Below, one piece after another: positions 27,236-35,587 of a stretch of DNA of 46,395 nucleotides. Within the stretch, counting starts at the first letter, position 1, and every line of letters begins with the position of its first letter. The DNA comes from an uncultured Cytophagales bacterium (GTDB taxonomy: Bacteria > Bacteroidota > Bacteroidia > Cytophagales > 172606-1): NCBI GenBank assembly GCA_902805615.1, contig CADCTQ010000090.1, positions 1 through 46,395 of the forward strand. The letters are read 5' to 3'. Below the pieces are notes generated by a model. That model worked only from the letters and a program-made list of their open reading frames with translations. It was not told the DNA's origin and did no database searches. Position numbers and translations under genes: made by a program.

Positions 27236-27550
27236 GCCGTTCCGCTTTTTTGGCGTTCCGCGGCGGGGCAGGGGAGGGGCACGGGTTTGCCCGGTACGAA
27301 CGGCACCTGGTTTCAGGCAAAATCAATATTTCGTCCCCAAGGAACCATTGCCCCGACGACCGGGCCTTGCCGCTGATGTATGGTCCCTGCGGGACGGTTG
27401 CCGCAATCATCAACGTTCTGCCAGGCCCCGTCCCCGGTTGACTTTGCCTGCCCGATGCAGCGCGGCGGAACCCGGGTCGGTTGGTCCATACCCGGTCCAA
27501 TTCCGGCGCGTGCCGGCGCGGAGTAGCGAGCTGGCGCGAAGCTGTGCTTC

Positions 27551-27799
27551 GGTACGGGATTAGCGTTCAACATTGAAAGCGACTGGTCGGAATGTCCACG
27601 CTTGCCGATTAAAATTTTGCTTGGCAGATGGATATGGCGACCAAGCGTGGACGCTTGGGGAAGGGTCCTGGCGTATGCGAGGATGCGTAGATGGGCAGGG
27701 GCAAGGTTCAAGCGTGGCCACTCCAACCAGTGGTGATCTTTGCTTGACGCATCCATCATCCAACCAGACGCGTCCAGTGTCAAACGCTAATCACGTACC
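27551..27799. repeat. Inverted-repeat element, ~26-bp imperfect ends
   Basis: 27551-27576 and the complement of 27774-27799 match at 21 of 26 positions, with the shared core GGTACG-GATTAGCGTT. The interior contains the GTCCACGCTTG / CAAGCGTGGAC hairpin. It holds no ORF of note and may be a decayed non-autonomous element. Confidence 0.5.
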
Positions 27800-27878
27800 T
27801 GCTTCGTGCCTGTTATGGCTGAAGCCTCCGGCGGAACGAGGTGATTTCCCACCTGAGCCGTATTTCCCCCATACCCAA

Positions 27879-28209
27879 TGCATGACCGCTCTTGCCCCGG
27901 CACGGCTGGCGCAGGCGTCCGCCTTCCCCTTCCAAGCGTCCGCTTGCCCCTTTCGCGTACCAAGTGTCCTACTTTCTGCCCCTTGCAGATTCAGCCCATT
28001 TTGCCGGGTAAAGCTTTGGTTCGTGCCGGCACGGGAAGGAATAGCATGGAACCGGATCGGTACGCGTAAGTAGGGGGAGTAAGCCTGGCGGCTGGGAAGC
28101 GGGACGCTTCGGGTCCGGAAGGCACAGGCGGACGCCTGCGCCAGCGTGTCGAGGCAAGGGCGGCGCCGGGCGCCCGCGCCAGCCGTGCCGGGGCAAGGGC
28201 GGTCATGCA
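27879..28209. repeat. Inverted-repeat element, 39-bp ends with two mismatches
   Basis: 27879-27917 and the complement of 28171-28209 match at 37 of 39 positions; the outermost sequence is TGCATGACCGC. Next to the right arm a related unit is repeated in tandem (about 28132-28208), sharing GCGCCAGC and GGCAAGGGCGG. The interior carries several GGACGC/GCGTCC-type dyads. Confidence 0.65.
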
Positions 28210-28597
28210 CTTGCCTGCCATGCAAGGTCGGGGAAACACTTTACACGCGTTGTAAAACGGCCTTCGTTCCGCCCGAGGCGTCAACGATAGTAGACACGAA
28301 GCACCGCTTCGCGCCGGCCCGCCACACCGCGCACCTGCCCCGTGCCGCTTCCGTCCCGCGGAAAGTACGCATTGCGTACACCGCTGCGCTTGCGCGGTTG
28401 TATTGGTATAGTTCAAAAATAAGACACGTTGCGGTGTTGGCGCCGAAGGGGTACTTTGCCTCCCGAAGCGGAAAGAGAAGCCTTTATATTACAAGAAAGG
28501 GCCTATTATTGCTTGCAGAATTATTTTTTGTGGAAAAACGATTTGGCAGAATAATTTTCAGTTTGCTAAGAAAAGTATAATTTTTTTGTTATTGTTC

Positions 28598-28629
28598 TTG
28601 GTGAGATGCCCCTCCGTCCCATAGCTTTG
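28598..28629 (+). promoter_or_regulatory. Promoter of SusC cassette 4 (TTG-N21-TAGCTTTG)
   Basis: TTG (28598-28600) and TAGCTTTG (28622-28629) are separated by 21 nt, and the ATG at 28675 lies 45 nt downstream. The spacing is identical to that of cassette 3. Confidence 0.78.
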
Positions 28630-28674
28630 TTTGGAATGCTTACCTAATCTTAACCAAAAAGTAACATGTAGCTT

Positions 28675-31600
28675 ATGAAGAGGATTTTACAATTGTTTTT
28701 GGCAACCGTGCTGGTGCTCGCGGGGGCGCCGCTGCGGGCCCAGGACCGCACCGTGACCGGGCGGGTGACGGGCAACGAAGACGGGGCCCCCATCCCCGGG
28801 GTGAACGTGCTGGTGAAAGGCACCACCAATGGCACCACCACCGACGCGGAGGGGCGTTACACGATCAGCGTACCGGCAAACGCCACGCTGGTGTACAGCT
28901 TCATCGGCCTCATCGCCCAGGAAATCGCCGTGGGCAACCGCACCGCGATTGACGTGCAGATGCGGTCGGACGTGCAGGCGCTGGGCGAAGTGATCGTAAC
29001 GGCCGTCGGGATCGAAAGGCAGACGCGGGAGATCGGTTACGCCGTGCAGCAGGTGAAGGGCGAACAGCTCGTGCAGAAGTCGGAACCCAACGTGATCAAC
29101 GCCCTCCAGGGCAAACTTTCCGGCGTGGAAATCATCTCCTCCAGCGGGGCGCCCGGCGCCTCCACCCAGATCTTCATCCGCGGCCTGTCGTCCATCACGG
29201 GCAACAACCAGGCCCTGTTCGTAGTGGACGGGGTGCCGATTGACAACTCTACCATCTTTACCTCCAACCCGACCACGGGCGGGGCGGCCTACTCCAACCG
29301 GGCCCTCGACCTCAACCCCAACGACATTGAATCCATCAACGTGCTCAAAGGGCCCGCGGCCGCCGTGCTCTACGGTTCCCGGGCGGGCAACGGGGCGGTG
29401 ATCGTGACCACCAAGAAAGGACGGACCACCGGCGACAAAAAGTTTGAAGTAGCCGTGGCTTCTTCCCTCAACTTCCAGAACGTGTACGGCCTGCCCCAGT
29501 TCCAGAACGACTACGGCCAGGGAATCAACTTCCGCTACAACGGCGGGGTGACCGACAGCTGGGGTCCGCGGTTCGGCACGCCCGGCATCACCAACGTGCC
29601 CACCGTGGCCGGCAGCCCCATCGAAACCCTGCAATACCAGGCCTACCCCGACAATGTGAAGGACTTTTTCAAGACGGGCCGCATTTTCGACAACGGCGTG
29701 TCGCTGAGCGGCGGGGGCGAACAGGCCACGTACATGTTCAGCGCCAACAGCACCAACCAGGAGGGCGTATTTCCCAACACGGCGCTTGACCGCCTCACGC
29801 TGCGCGCCGCCGGTACGGCCAAGCTCGGCTACGGCCTGTCGCTGGAATCGTCCATCATGTACGCCAACACCCGGCAGGAAGGCATTCCCCAGGGCAACTC
29901 GGGGTCGAGCCCCTGGTTTACGCTGCCCTTCATGCCGCGCAGCTTCGACCTCCAGAACTACCCCTACAAGGCCGAGCCGGGCGTGCAGGTACCCTCGCTG
30001 TTCAGTTCCATCAACCGCGACAACCCGCTGTGGACGGCCAATGAGAACTTCTACACCAGCAACGTGAACCGGACCATCACCATCGGGCAGCTCAACTACC
30101 AGCCCACGTTCCTCAAGGGGCTCACGTTCACCTACCGGCTGGGCCTCGACCAGTACAGCGACAACCGCCTGGAAGCCGTTGCCTTCGGGTCCATCAACTC
30201 CAACGGGAGCACGGCCGCCAACCGCCGCGGCTCGCAGGTGTACGACAACATCCTCTACCAGCAGTTCAACCAGGACCTCTTCGCCGTCTACACCCGCGAC
30301 CTGACCTCCGACCTGAACCTGCGCGTGACGGTGGGCAACCAGGTGAACCAGATCAAGACCAACCAGGTGACCAACAACGCCCAGGACCTGATCACGCCCG
30401 AGTTCTACAACCTGGCCAACCACACCAGCACGACGATCACCTCCACCAACACCGACACCAAACGGCGGCTGATCGGGTTGTACGGGCAGTTGACGTTCGG
30501 CTTCCGCAACTGGCTGTTCCTCGAAGTGGCCGGCCGCAACGACTGGTCTTCGACGCTGCCGCAGGCCAAGAACAGCTACTTCTACCCGGCCGTGAGCCTG
30601 GGCTGGGTGTTCACCGACGCCCTTAACATCAAGGGCGACGTGTTCTCGTACGGCAAGCTGCGCGGCAACTACGCGCTGGTGGGCCAGGACGCGGCGGTGT
30701 TCCTCACCAATACGGTGTTTACCACGGCCACCTACGGCAACAACGTGGCCGGGATCGCCTTTCCCTTTGCCGGGCAGACGGCCGCCGTCAGCCGCAGCAA
30801 CCGCCGGGGCAACCAGGAACTGGAGCCTGAGTTCAAAACCAGCTACGAGATCGGCACCGAACTGGGCTTTTTCAACGGCAAGGTCAACCTCGACCTGAAC
30901 TACTTCAACAACACGACCACCAACCAGATCTTCAACATCACGGTACCGGCTTCCACCGGGTTCCAGACCTTCACGCAGAACGGCGGCAAGATCGAGAACA
31001 AGGGAATCGAGGCGGCCGTCACGGTGACCCCGGTCATTTCCAACGGGTTCCGCTGGGACGTGAACGCCAACTTTACCAGCATCCGCAGCAAGGTGCTCGA
31101 ACTGGCGCCGGGCCTTACGCAGTTCAGCCTGCTGACGGGCGGCTTGCAAGGCGGCGCGGGTACGGGCGCCGGCGGTGTCGGCTTCAGCGGCATCGGCCCG
31201 GTGTTGCAGCCCGGCGAGGCGTTCGGCGTGCTCCAGGGCAACAAATTCCTCCGCAACGAAGCGGGCCAGTTCGTGATTGACGGGACCACGGGCCTGCCCA
31301 TCCTCGACCAGAACGTGCAGGTGGTCGGCGACCCGAACGCCAACTGGTGGGGCAGCCTGGGCAACACGTTCAGCTACAAAGGGTTGTCCCTGAACGTGCT
31401 GTTGCAGTACGTGCACGGCGGCGACTTCTACTCCCGCCAGACCCAGATTGCCCGCCTGCGGGGCGTGTTGCAGGAGCAGACCGGCCGCGAACGGCCCTAC
31501 ATGTTTGAAGGCGTGCTGGTGGGTCCCGACGGGCTGCCCACCGACCAGCCCAACAACGTAGCCATTTCGGCTTCCGACTACTGGATCGCCCTCAACAACG

Positions 31601-31866
31601 CTTCCGAGTTTGGCGTGTTCGACGCCAGCGTGTTCCGCCTCCGCGAAGTGTCGCTGTCGTACGACCTGCCCAAGTCGCTGATCGGCAAAACGCCGTTCGG
31701 CTCGGCCCGGGTGTCGCTGTCGGGCCGCAACCTGTTCTTCTACGCCCCCAACCTGCCGCACGCCGACCCCGAGTCGAACCAACTGGGCGGCAACACCCGG
31801 GGCTTCGAGTTCAACTCACCCCCCAGCGTACGCAACTACGGCGTTAACCTGAGGTTCACTTTCTAA
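28675..31866 (+). CDS. SusC/RagA-family TonB-linked outer-membrane transporter (cassette 4)
   Basis: This 1063-aa protein has a signal peptide ending PLRAQ, a carboxypeptidase-regulatory-like domain (about 23-103, PIPGVNVLVKGT...GRYTISVP), a TonB-box-like LGEVIVTAVGIE, a plug with IFIRGLSSITGNNQALFVVDGVPI and INVLKGPAAAVLYGSRAGNGAVIVTTKKG, and a barrel ending NLRFTF. Plug and early barrel are strikingly similar to the cassette 2 SusC (VYGLPxFQNxYGQGIN, SWGPRFGT), marking a duplicated system with diverged barrel loops and so perhaps a different cargo. The SusD-like_2 gene follows after 39 nt that contain a short direct repeat. Confidence 0.95.
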   Translation: MKRILQLFLATVLVLAGAPLRAQDRTVTGRVTGNEDGAPIPGVNVLVKGTTNGTTTDAEGRYTISVPANATLVYSFIGLIAQEIAVGNRTAIDVQMRSDVQALGEVIVTAVGIERQTREIGYAVQQVKGEQLVQKSEPNVINALQGKLSGVEIISSSGAPGASTQIFIRGLSSITGNNQALFVVDGVPIDNSTIFTSNPTTGGAAYSNRALDLNPNDIESINVLKGPAAAVLYGSRAGNGAVIVTTKKGRTTGDKKFEVAVASSLNFQNVYGLPQFQNDYGQGINFRYNGGVTDSWGPRFGTPGITNVPTVAGSPIETLQYQAYPDNVKDFFKTGRIFDNGVSLSGGGEQATYMFSANSTNQEGVFPNTALDRLTLRAAGTAKLGYGLSLESSIMYANTRQEGIPQGNSGSSPWFTLPFMPRSFDLQNYPYKAEPGVQVPSLFSSINRDNPLWTANENFYTSNVNRTITIGQLNYQPTFLKGLTFTYRLGLDQYSDNRLEAVAFGSINSNGSTAANRRGSQVYDNILYQQFNQDLFAVYTRDLTSDLNLRVTVGNQVNQIKTNQVTNNAQDLITPEFYNLANHTSTTITSTNTDTKRRLIGLYGQLTFGFRNWLFLEVAGRNDWSSTLPQAKNSYFYPAVSLGWVFTDALNIKGDVFSYGKLRGNYALVGQDAAVFLTNTVFTTATYGNNVAGIAFPFAGQTAAVSRSNRRGNQELEPEFKTSYEIGTELGFFNGKVNLDLNYFNNTTTNQIFNITVPASTGFQTFTQNGGKIENKGIEAAVTVTPVISNGFRWDVNANFTSIRSKVLELAPGLTQFSLLTGGLQGGAGTGAGGVGFSGIGPVLQPGEAFGVLQGNKFLRNEAGQFVIDGTTGLPILDQNVQVVGDPNANWWGSLGNTFSYKGLSLNVLLQYVHGGDFYSRQTQIARLRGVLQEQTGRERPYMFEGVLVGPDGLPTDQPNNVAISASDYWIALNNASEFGVFDASVFRLREVSLSYDLPKSLIGKTPFGSARVSLSGRNLFFYAPNLPHADPESNQLGGNTRGFEFNSPPSVRNYGVNLRFTF

Positions 31867-31898
31867 TCCATTCCGACAGACCAATCCATTCCGACAGA
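31865..31898 (+). repeat. 16-bp direct repeat in the susC-susD gap
   Basis: AATCCATTCCGACAGA occurs at 31865-31880 and again at 31883-31898, starting within the susC stop codon. It looks like a recent small duplication of the intercistronic spacer. Confidence 0.85.
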
Positions 31899-31905
31899 AT
31901 CATCC

Positions 31906-33435
31906 ATGAAAAGATCCATCATAAAGTTCTTGGTGGTCGCGGGCAGCCTCCTTTCGGTGAGTGCCTGCAAGGACTACCTGGACGTAAATACCGACCCCAA
32001 CAACCTGCCCGACGCGGCCATTGCCAACGTGCTGCCCGGCGCGCAGATCGGCATTGGCTTCAACCTGGGCAACACCGTGCAGATCGTGTCTTCGCTGTGG
32101 GTGCAGCACATGGCCGGCACCGGCACGCAAACCCAGCCGTACGACATCTACAACGTAACCCCCAATGACTTTCAGAACGACTGGAACTCCCTCTACTCGG
32201 TGGTGCTCGACGACCTGAACTTCATCATTGAGAAGGGCAAAACGGAGGGCAACAACGTGCACGCCGGCATGGCCGAAGTGCTGCTGGCCTATACCTACGC
32301 CGTGGTCACCGACATGTGGGGAGACGTGCCGCAAACGCAGGCCCTCAACCTCCAGAACTTTCCCCAGCCGGTGTACGACCCGCAGCAGGACGTCTACGGC
32401 AACCTGATCTCGCTCCTCGACCAGGGCATTGCCGACCTTCAGTCCACCAACGTGATTCCCACGTCCAGCGGCGACCTGATGTACGGGGGCAACGTGGAAC
32501 GCTGGGTACGGGCGGCCAACTCGCTGAAGCTGAAGCTGTACGTGCAGTCGCGCCTCAAGAACCCGGCCGCGGCCACGGCGGGCATCAACGCCCTGATTGC
32601 CGCAAACCGGTTCATCGAGAACAATGCCGGCAACTTCGTGGTCAACTTTGCGGCCACCGCCAACGCGCAGAACCCGATCTACCAGTACACGCACCTGACC
32701 CGCCAGAACGACATGATCGTGAGCAGCCGGTACTACGACTCGCTGCGCGTGCTGGAAGACCCGCGGATTCCGTACTTCTTCACCAGCGTGGGCGCCAACA
32801 CCTACGCCACCTACGACAATGGTCTTCAGCAGAGCACACCCTACCCGGGTGCGGGCTCGCCGGCCAACATCATCAACCGGTCGCGGTGGGGCGTGTACGT
32901 GGTGGGCAACGGTTCGCAACTCGCCAACGGGTCCATCAGCGGCGCCGGGGCGGCGCCCATCCGGCTCATCACCCGTTCGATGGTAAACTTCTGGCTGGCC
33001 GAGGCCGCCCTTACGCTGGGCACCACCGGCGACCCGGCCGCGCTCTTCGGGCAGGCCATCCGGGATAACATGGAAGACGTCCGCTCCTTCGTGAGCGCCC
33101 CGGCGAGCTTTACGGCGGCCGCCGAAACGTACGTCACCCAACGGGTGGCCGCCTTCGAGGCCGCCCCGGCTACCACGGCGCCCGGCGGCAAGCTCAACGT
33201 GCTCATCCGCGACAAGTGGGCTTCTTCGGCGGGCAACGCGTACGAAGCGTACAATGACTACCGGCGCACCGGCTTCCCCAACCTGGTCCGGGCCACCAAC
33301 GCCCAGCCGACCGTGACCCGGATTCCCGTCCGGCTGCCCTACGTGCAGTCCGAAATTCAATCCAACGCGGACAACGTGCCCCTCAAGGTTTACCCGGCCG
33401 GCCTCCTGGTGCCGGTATGGTGGATGCCCCAGTAG
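31906..33435 (+). CDS. SusD-like_2 family lipoprotein (cassette 4)
   Basis: The 509-aa lipoprotein has a signal ending SVSAC (C21) and a mature start KDYLDVNTDPNNLPDA, the common opening of this family. Further family blocks are TDMWGDVPQTQAL, YGGNVERWVRAANSLKLKLYVQ and EAYNDYRRTGFPNLV near the C-terminus, ending PAGLLVPVWWMPQ. It should form the lid of the cassette 4 SusC. Its counterpart in cassette 2 is at 20005-21504. The third gene of the triad begins 24 nt later. Confidence 0.92.
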   Translation: MKRSIIKFLVVAGSLLSVSACKDYLDVNTDPNNLPDAAIANVLPGAQIGIGFNLGNTVQIVSSLWVQHMAGTGTQTQPYDIYNVTPNDFQNDWNSLYSVVLDDLNFIIEKGKTEGNNVHAGMAEVLLAYTYAVVTDMWGDVPQTQALNLQNFPQPVYDPQQDVYGNLISLLDQGIADLQSTNVIPTSSGDLMYGGNVERWVRAANSLKLKLYVQSRLKNPAAATAGINALIAANRFIENNAGNFVVNFAATANAQNPIYQYTHLTRQNDMIVSSRYYDSLRVLEDPRIPYFFTSVGANTYATYDNGLQQSTPYPGAGSPANIINRSRWGVYVVGNGSQLANGSISGAGAAPIRLITRSMVNFWLAEAALTLGTTGDPAALFGQAIRDNMEDVRSFVSAPASFTAAAETYVTQRVAAFEAAPATTAPGGKLNVLIRDKWASSAGNAYEAYNDYRRTGFPNLVRATNAQPTVTRIPVRLPYVQSEIQSNADNVPLKVYPAGLLVPVWWMPQ

Positions 33436-33459
33436 TTCTCTTTCCAAATAGCCTAACCC

Positions 33460-34056
33460 ATGAAAAAAACGATCCTGAAAATAACCCTGTTCCTGGTGGC
33501 CGGCGTGCTGACGCTCACGGGCTGCAAGGACGACGCCTACGACGGTCTGCAAGACATTGACCCGGTACCGGCCAATGCCGTCACGTTCCCCGACGCCACG
33601 CAGAACGGCTTTACCTACATGGATGATAATGCCTTTATCATCTTCCAAAACTCGCTGGCCGGCGGACAGGTGCAGGTGCGCATCCAGGGGCCGGCCAGCA
33701 AGAACATCACCTCGCTGCAAGTGCGGGCGCAGCGGTTCCGCGCGGCCATTACCGCGCCCAACATCAGCCCTTCGGTACCGGCCGGCACGGCCGGCCTGCC
33801 CTTGCGGGCCCCGGGGGCCTTCAGCCGGACCAGTGCCGCGCTGGAAACGGTGAACGTAACGCCGGCCTCCGAGGTAACCTACACGATCAACCTGAACAAC
33901 CTGCCGGCGGCGCTGACCAAACCGACGCTGGGACCCGTGAAGGCTCCCACCAGCGATGCCCCGCAGTACGACGTGTTCCGGTTCTTCTTCCTGGTCACCT
34001 ACGACGACGGTTCTACGGCGTTCTCCAACGAGGTGCGGGTGGTGGTGCAGGGATAA
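33460..34056 (+). CDS. Small third-gene lipoprotein of the cassette 4 triad
   Basis: This 198-aa lipoprotein has lipobox LTGC (C22). It is similar in plan to the product of 21547-22056: a VTFPDATQNGF block near residue 43, a beta-rich middle with a Ser/Pro-rich insertion (about 95-125), and a C-terminal FRFFFLVTYDDGSTAFSNEVRVVV. The family is not one I can name. Occurrence at the same place in two paralogous SusC/SusD-like_2 operons supports a role as an accessory surface subunit. It is followed by a perfect bidirectional terminator. Confidence 0.75.
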   Translation: MKKTILKITLFLVAGVLTLTGCKDDAYDGLQDIDPVPANAVTFPDATQNGFTYMDDNAFIIFQNSLAGGQVQVRIQGPASKNITSLQVRAQRFRAAITAPNISPSVPAGTAGLPLRAPGAFSRTSAALETVNVTPASEVTYTINLNNLPAALTKPTLGPVKAPTSDAPQYDVFRFFFLVTYDDGSTAFSNEVRVVVQG

Positions 34057-34077
34057 TCCCTGGTGCTTGCTTGGACT

Positions 34078-34117
34078 AAAAAAGAAAGGCTTCCCGCGCG
34101 GGAAGCCTTTCTTTTTT
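34078..34117. terminator. Perfect 40-nt palindromic bidirectional terminator
   Basis: Two 20-nt halves are exact complements, with A6GAAAGGCTTCCCGC on the left and T6 at the right end. It lies between the convergent genes at 33460 (+) and 34151 (-) and can terminate transcription from both sides. Confidence 0.92.
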
Positions 34118-34150
34118 GGGGTCGCCGTCCAACCGGCCGAGCCGCACGGG

Positions 34151-35449
34151 TTAGGGGAACCGCACGCCGGGGTAGTTGTTCACGTCTACCTGCGGAATGG
34201 AGGAACCGTACTTGGCGTTGATCGCCCGGATGAACTCGTTGGCCGCGATGGCATTGCCGCGGGGGGTGAGGTGCACGCCGTCGAGGGAGAAAATGCTGCC
34301 GGTGATAAAGGCCGTGTTCACCGCTACCCCGTTGTACACCTGCCCGGCCTGCAAGGCTTTGAGGGTAGCATTGAGGTCCACCAGGGCCAGGTTCCGGCGC
34401 TCGGCGGTTTCGCGGATGATGCGGTTGTACTCTTCCACCGTGGCGGTTGCCACCACCACTTCGTCCCGGTCCAGTACGTCCTCGTTGTTGAGGGGGTTGT
34501 TGGGGTGAAAGCCTTTGGGCAGGCCCGCCGCGTTGGGAACGCCGATGGAGTCGGCCGTCAGCGTGATGAGGTCGGCGTCCGTGGCGGCCCGTACGCCGCT
34601 GCGGGTACGGATGAGCAGGTTTGCGTTGGCCAGCAGCGTGCCGGCCGTTGCCCGCCGGATCGTCGCCAGGCTGAGCGTGTTCAGGAAGGGAATCGTGGTC
34701 ACGTCACTGATGTTGGCCAGGGCGCCGGCGGGGGCCCGGACCGCAAGCGAATCAACGAGGCGCGTGTAGTTGGCCGTAAAAAGCGAACTGGGCGTCACCG
34801 GCACCACGCCGCCGCTCAGGGCGTAGCCCAGCACGTCGTTGTTGCCCAGCCAGCAGGTGAAGAAAGTAGGGTTGCTGGCCGCGGCGAATTGCAGGTAGCT
34901 CTGGGCCGCTCCCGGCAGCGTGGCCGGCAGCAGGCGCTGGAAGTACGGATTGAACCCGACGGGGTTGTTGAGCCCGTACCCAATGGTGGTTACGTCGGAG
35001 ACCCGGATGCCCGGCACGCCCAGGTTGTTGAGGGGGCCCTGGTACGGAGCCAGCAGCGGCGTCCGGTTGTCGAGGCCGATGCCCGTGACGGCCAGTTGGG
35101 TGGTCACCCGGCTCAGTTGCGGCAATCCCAGCGCGCCGAAGCCGTTGAAGGTAAGGTAGCCGGAGCCGTTGCGCTGGGCCTCGCTGAAAGTAGGTTGGGC
35201 AAATTCACCACCCCCCACGCGTTGCAGTTGCTGGGCGATCAGGTTGGGGTACGATACCGCCTGGCCTTCGTTGTAGAGGCCGTCGTTGGTGTAGCCGGCC
35301 GTGAGGGAGTTGCCCACGGCCACGTAGCGGGAGAAGTCCACCGCGCCCCGGGAGGGGGCGGGACCGTCGAGTTCGGGTTTGCAGCCCAGCAGGGCCGCAC
35401 CGGCCAGCCCGAGCGCCGCAATGGTTCTGGTAATCTGTATCGGGTTCAT
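34151..35449 (-). CDS. SGNH/GDSL-type hydrolase lipoprotein
   Basis: The 432-aa lipoprotein has lipobox LLGC (C23). SGNH blocks are visible: nucleophile S48 in VAVGNSLTAG, the block III Asn in WLGNNDVLG (G202-D205), and the D390-x-x-H393 pair in DGVHLTPRGNAIAANEF. The family hydrolyses acyl esters or lipids. The same-strand neighbour upstream encodes a FadL/OmpP1-type transporter; such lipase-transporter pairs recur in Bacteroidota, which suggests release and uptake of long-chain fatty acids or similar lipids (inference). A 367-bp gap with an inverted-repeat element separates the genes, so co-transcription is uncertain. Confidence 0.88.
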   Translation of the reverse strand: MNPIQITRTIAALGLAGAALLGCKPELDGPAPSRGAVDFSRYVAVGNSLTAGYTNDGLYNEGQAVSYPNLIAQQLQRVGGGEFAQPTFSEAQRNGSGYLTFNGFGALGLPQLSRVTTQLAVTGIGLDNRTPLLAPYQGPLNNLGVPGIRVSDVTTIGYGLNNPVGFNPYFQRLLPATLPGAAQSYLQFAAASNPTFFTCWLGNNDVLGYALSGGVVPVTPSSLFTANYTRLVDSLAVRAPAGALANISDVTTIPFLNTLSLATIRRATAGTLLANANLLIRTRSGVRAATDADLITLTADSIGVPNAAGLPKGFHPNNPLNNEDVLDRDEVVVATATVEEYNRIIRETAERRNLALVDLNATLKALQAGQVYNGVAVNTAFITGSIFSLDGVHLTPRGNAIAANEFIRAINAKYGSSIPQVDVNNYPGVRFP

Positions 35450-35587
35450 GTGAATGGTCTTTTGTTGGTTAGAAGGAAGGAAGGTTTGCCGCGGTGTACC
35501 CGGACGAAAACAGAAGAAGGGGTAAGGACTTTGGCAGTTGCCGGGTTACGCGTCGCTGAGCGGATTGCACCCCACCGCGGGAAGCGT
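35450..35587. other. Gap between hydrolase gene and inverted-repeat element
   Basis: No gene is seen. This stretch would carry the leader of the minus-strand hydrolase gene. I did not find a clear TAnnTTTG element. Confidence 0.4.

Larger units (their letters stand above)
27236..28597. other. 1.4-kb gene-free region rich in inverted repeats
   Basis: No ORF here has plausible codon use, a signal peptide or family resemblance. Overlapping reading frames on both strands give Pro/Arg/Ala-rich translations typical of non-coding G+C-rich DNA. The stretch is built from hairpins and inverted repeats, two of them large enough to list separately. Others are TTTACA-CGCGT-TGTAAA near 28241, GTACGCA-T-TGCGTAC near 28365 and GTCCACGCTTG / CAAGCGTGGAC at 27595-27651. 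It looks like an accumulation site for intergenic repeats. Confidence 0.55.

Noticed and set aside
27313-28580. Several 60-170 codon frames in the 1.4-kb gap
   Set aside because: They overlap on both strands, are Pro/Arg/Ala-rich, and coincide with the inverted repeats. None has a signal peptide, motif or paralog.
27236-28674. Retron or group II intron RNA in the gene-free region
   Set aside because: No reverse transcriptase frame is present, and I could not recognise domain V or msr/msd-like structure. The inverted repeats alone are not enough.
28687-31782. Very long minus-strand open frame (over 1000 codons) opposite the cassette 4 SusC gene
   Set aside because: It is a composition shadow of high-G+C coding DNA. 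Its translation is His/Val/Gly/Arg-rich without any domain, while the plus frame is an unmistakable SusC. The same applies to long antisense frames under the other susC genes and the RND pump.
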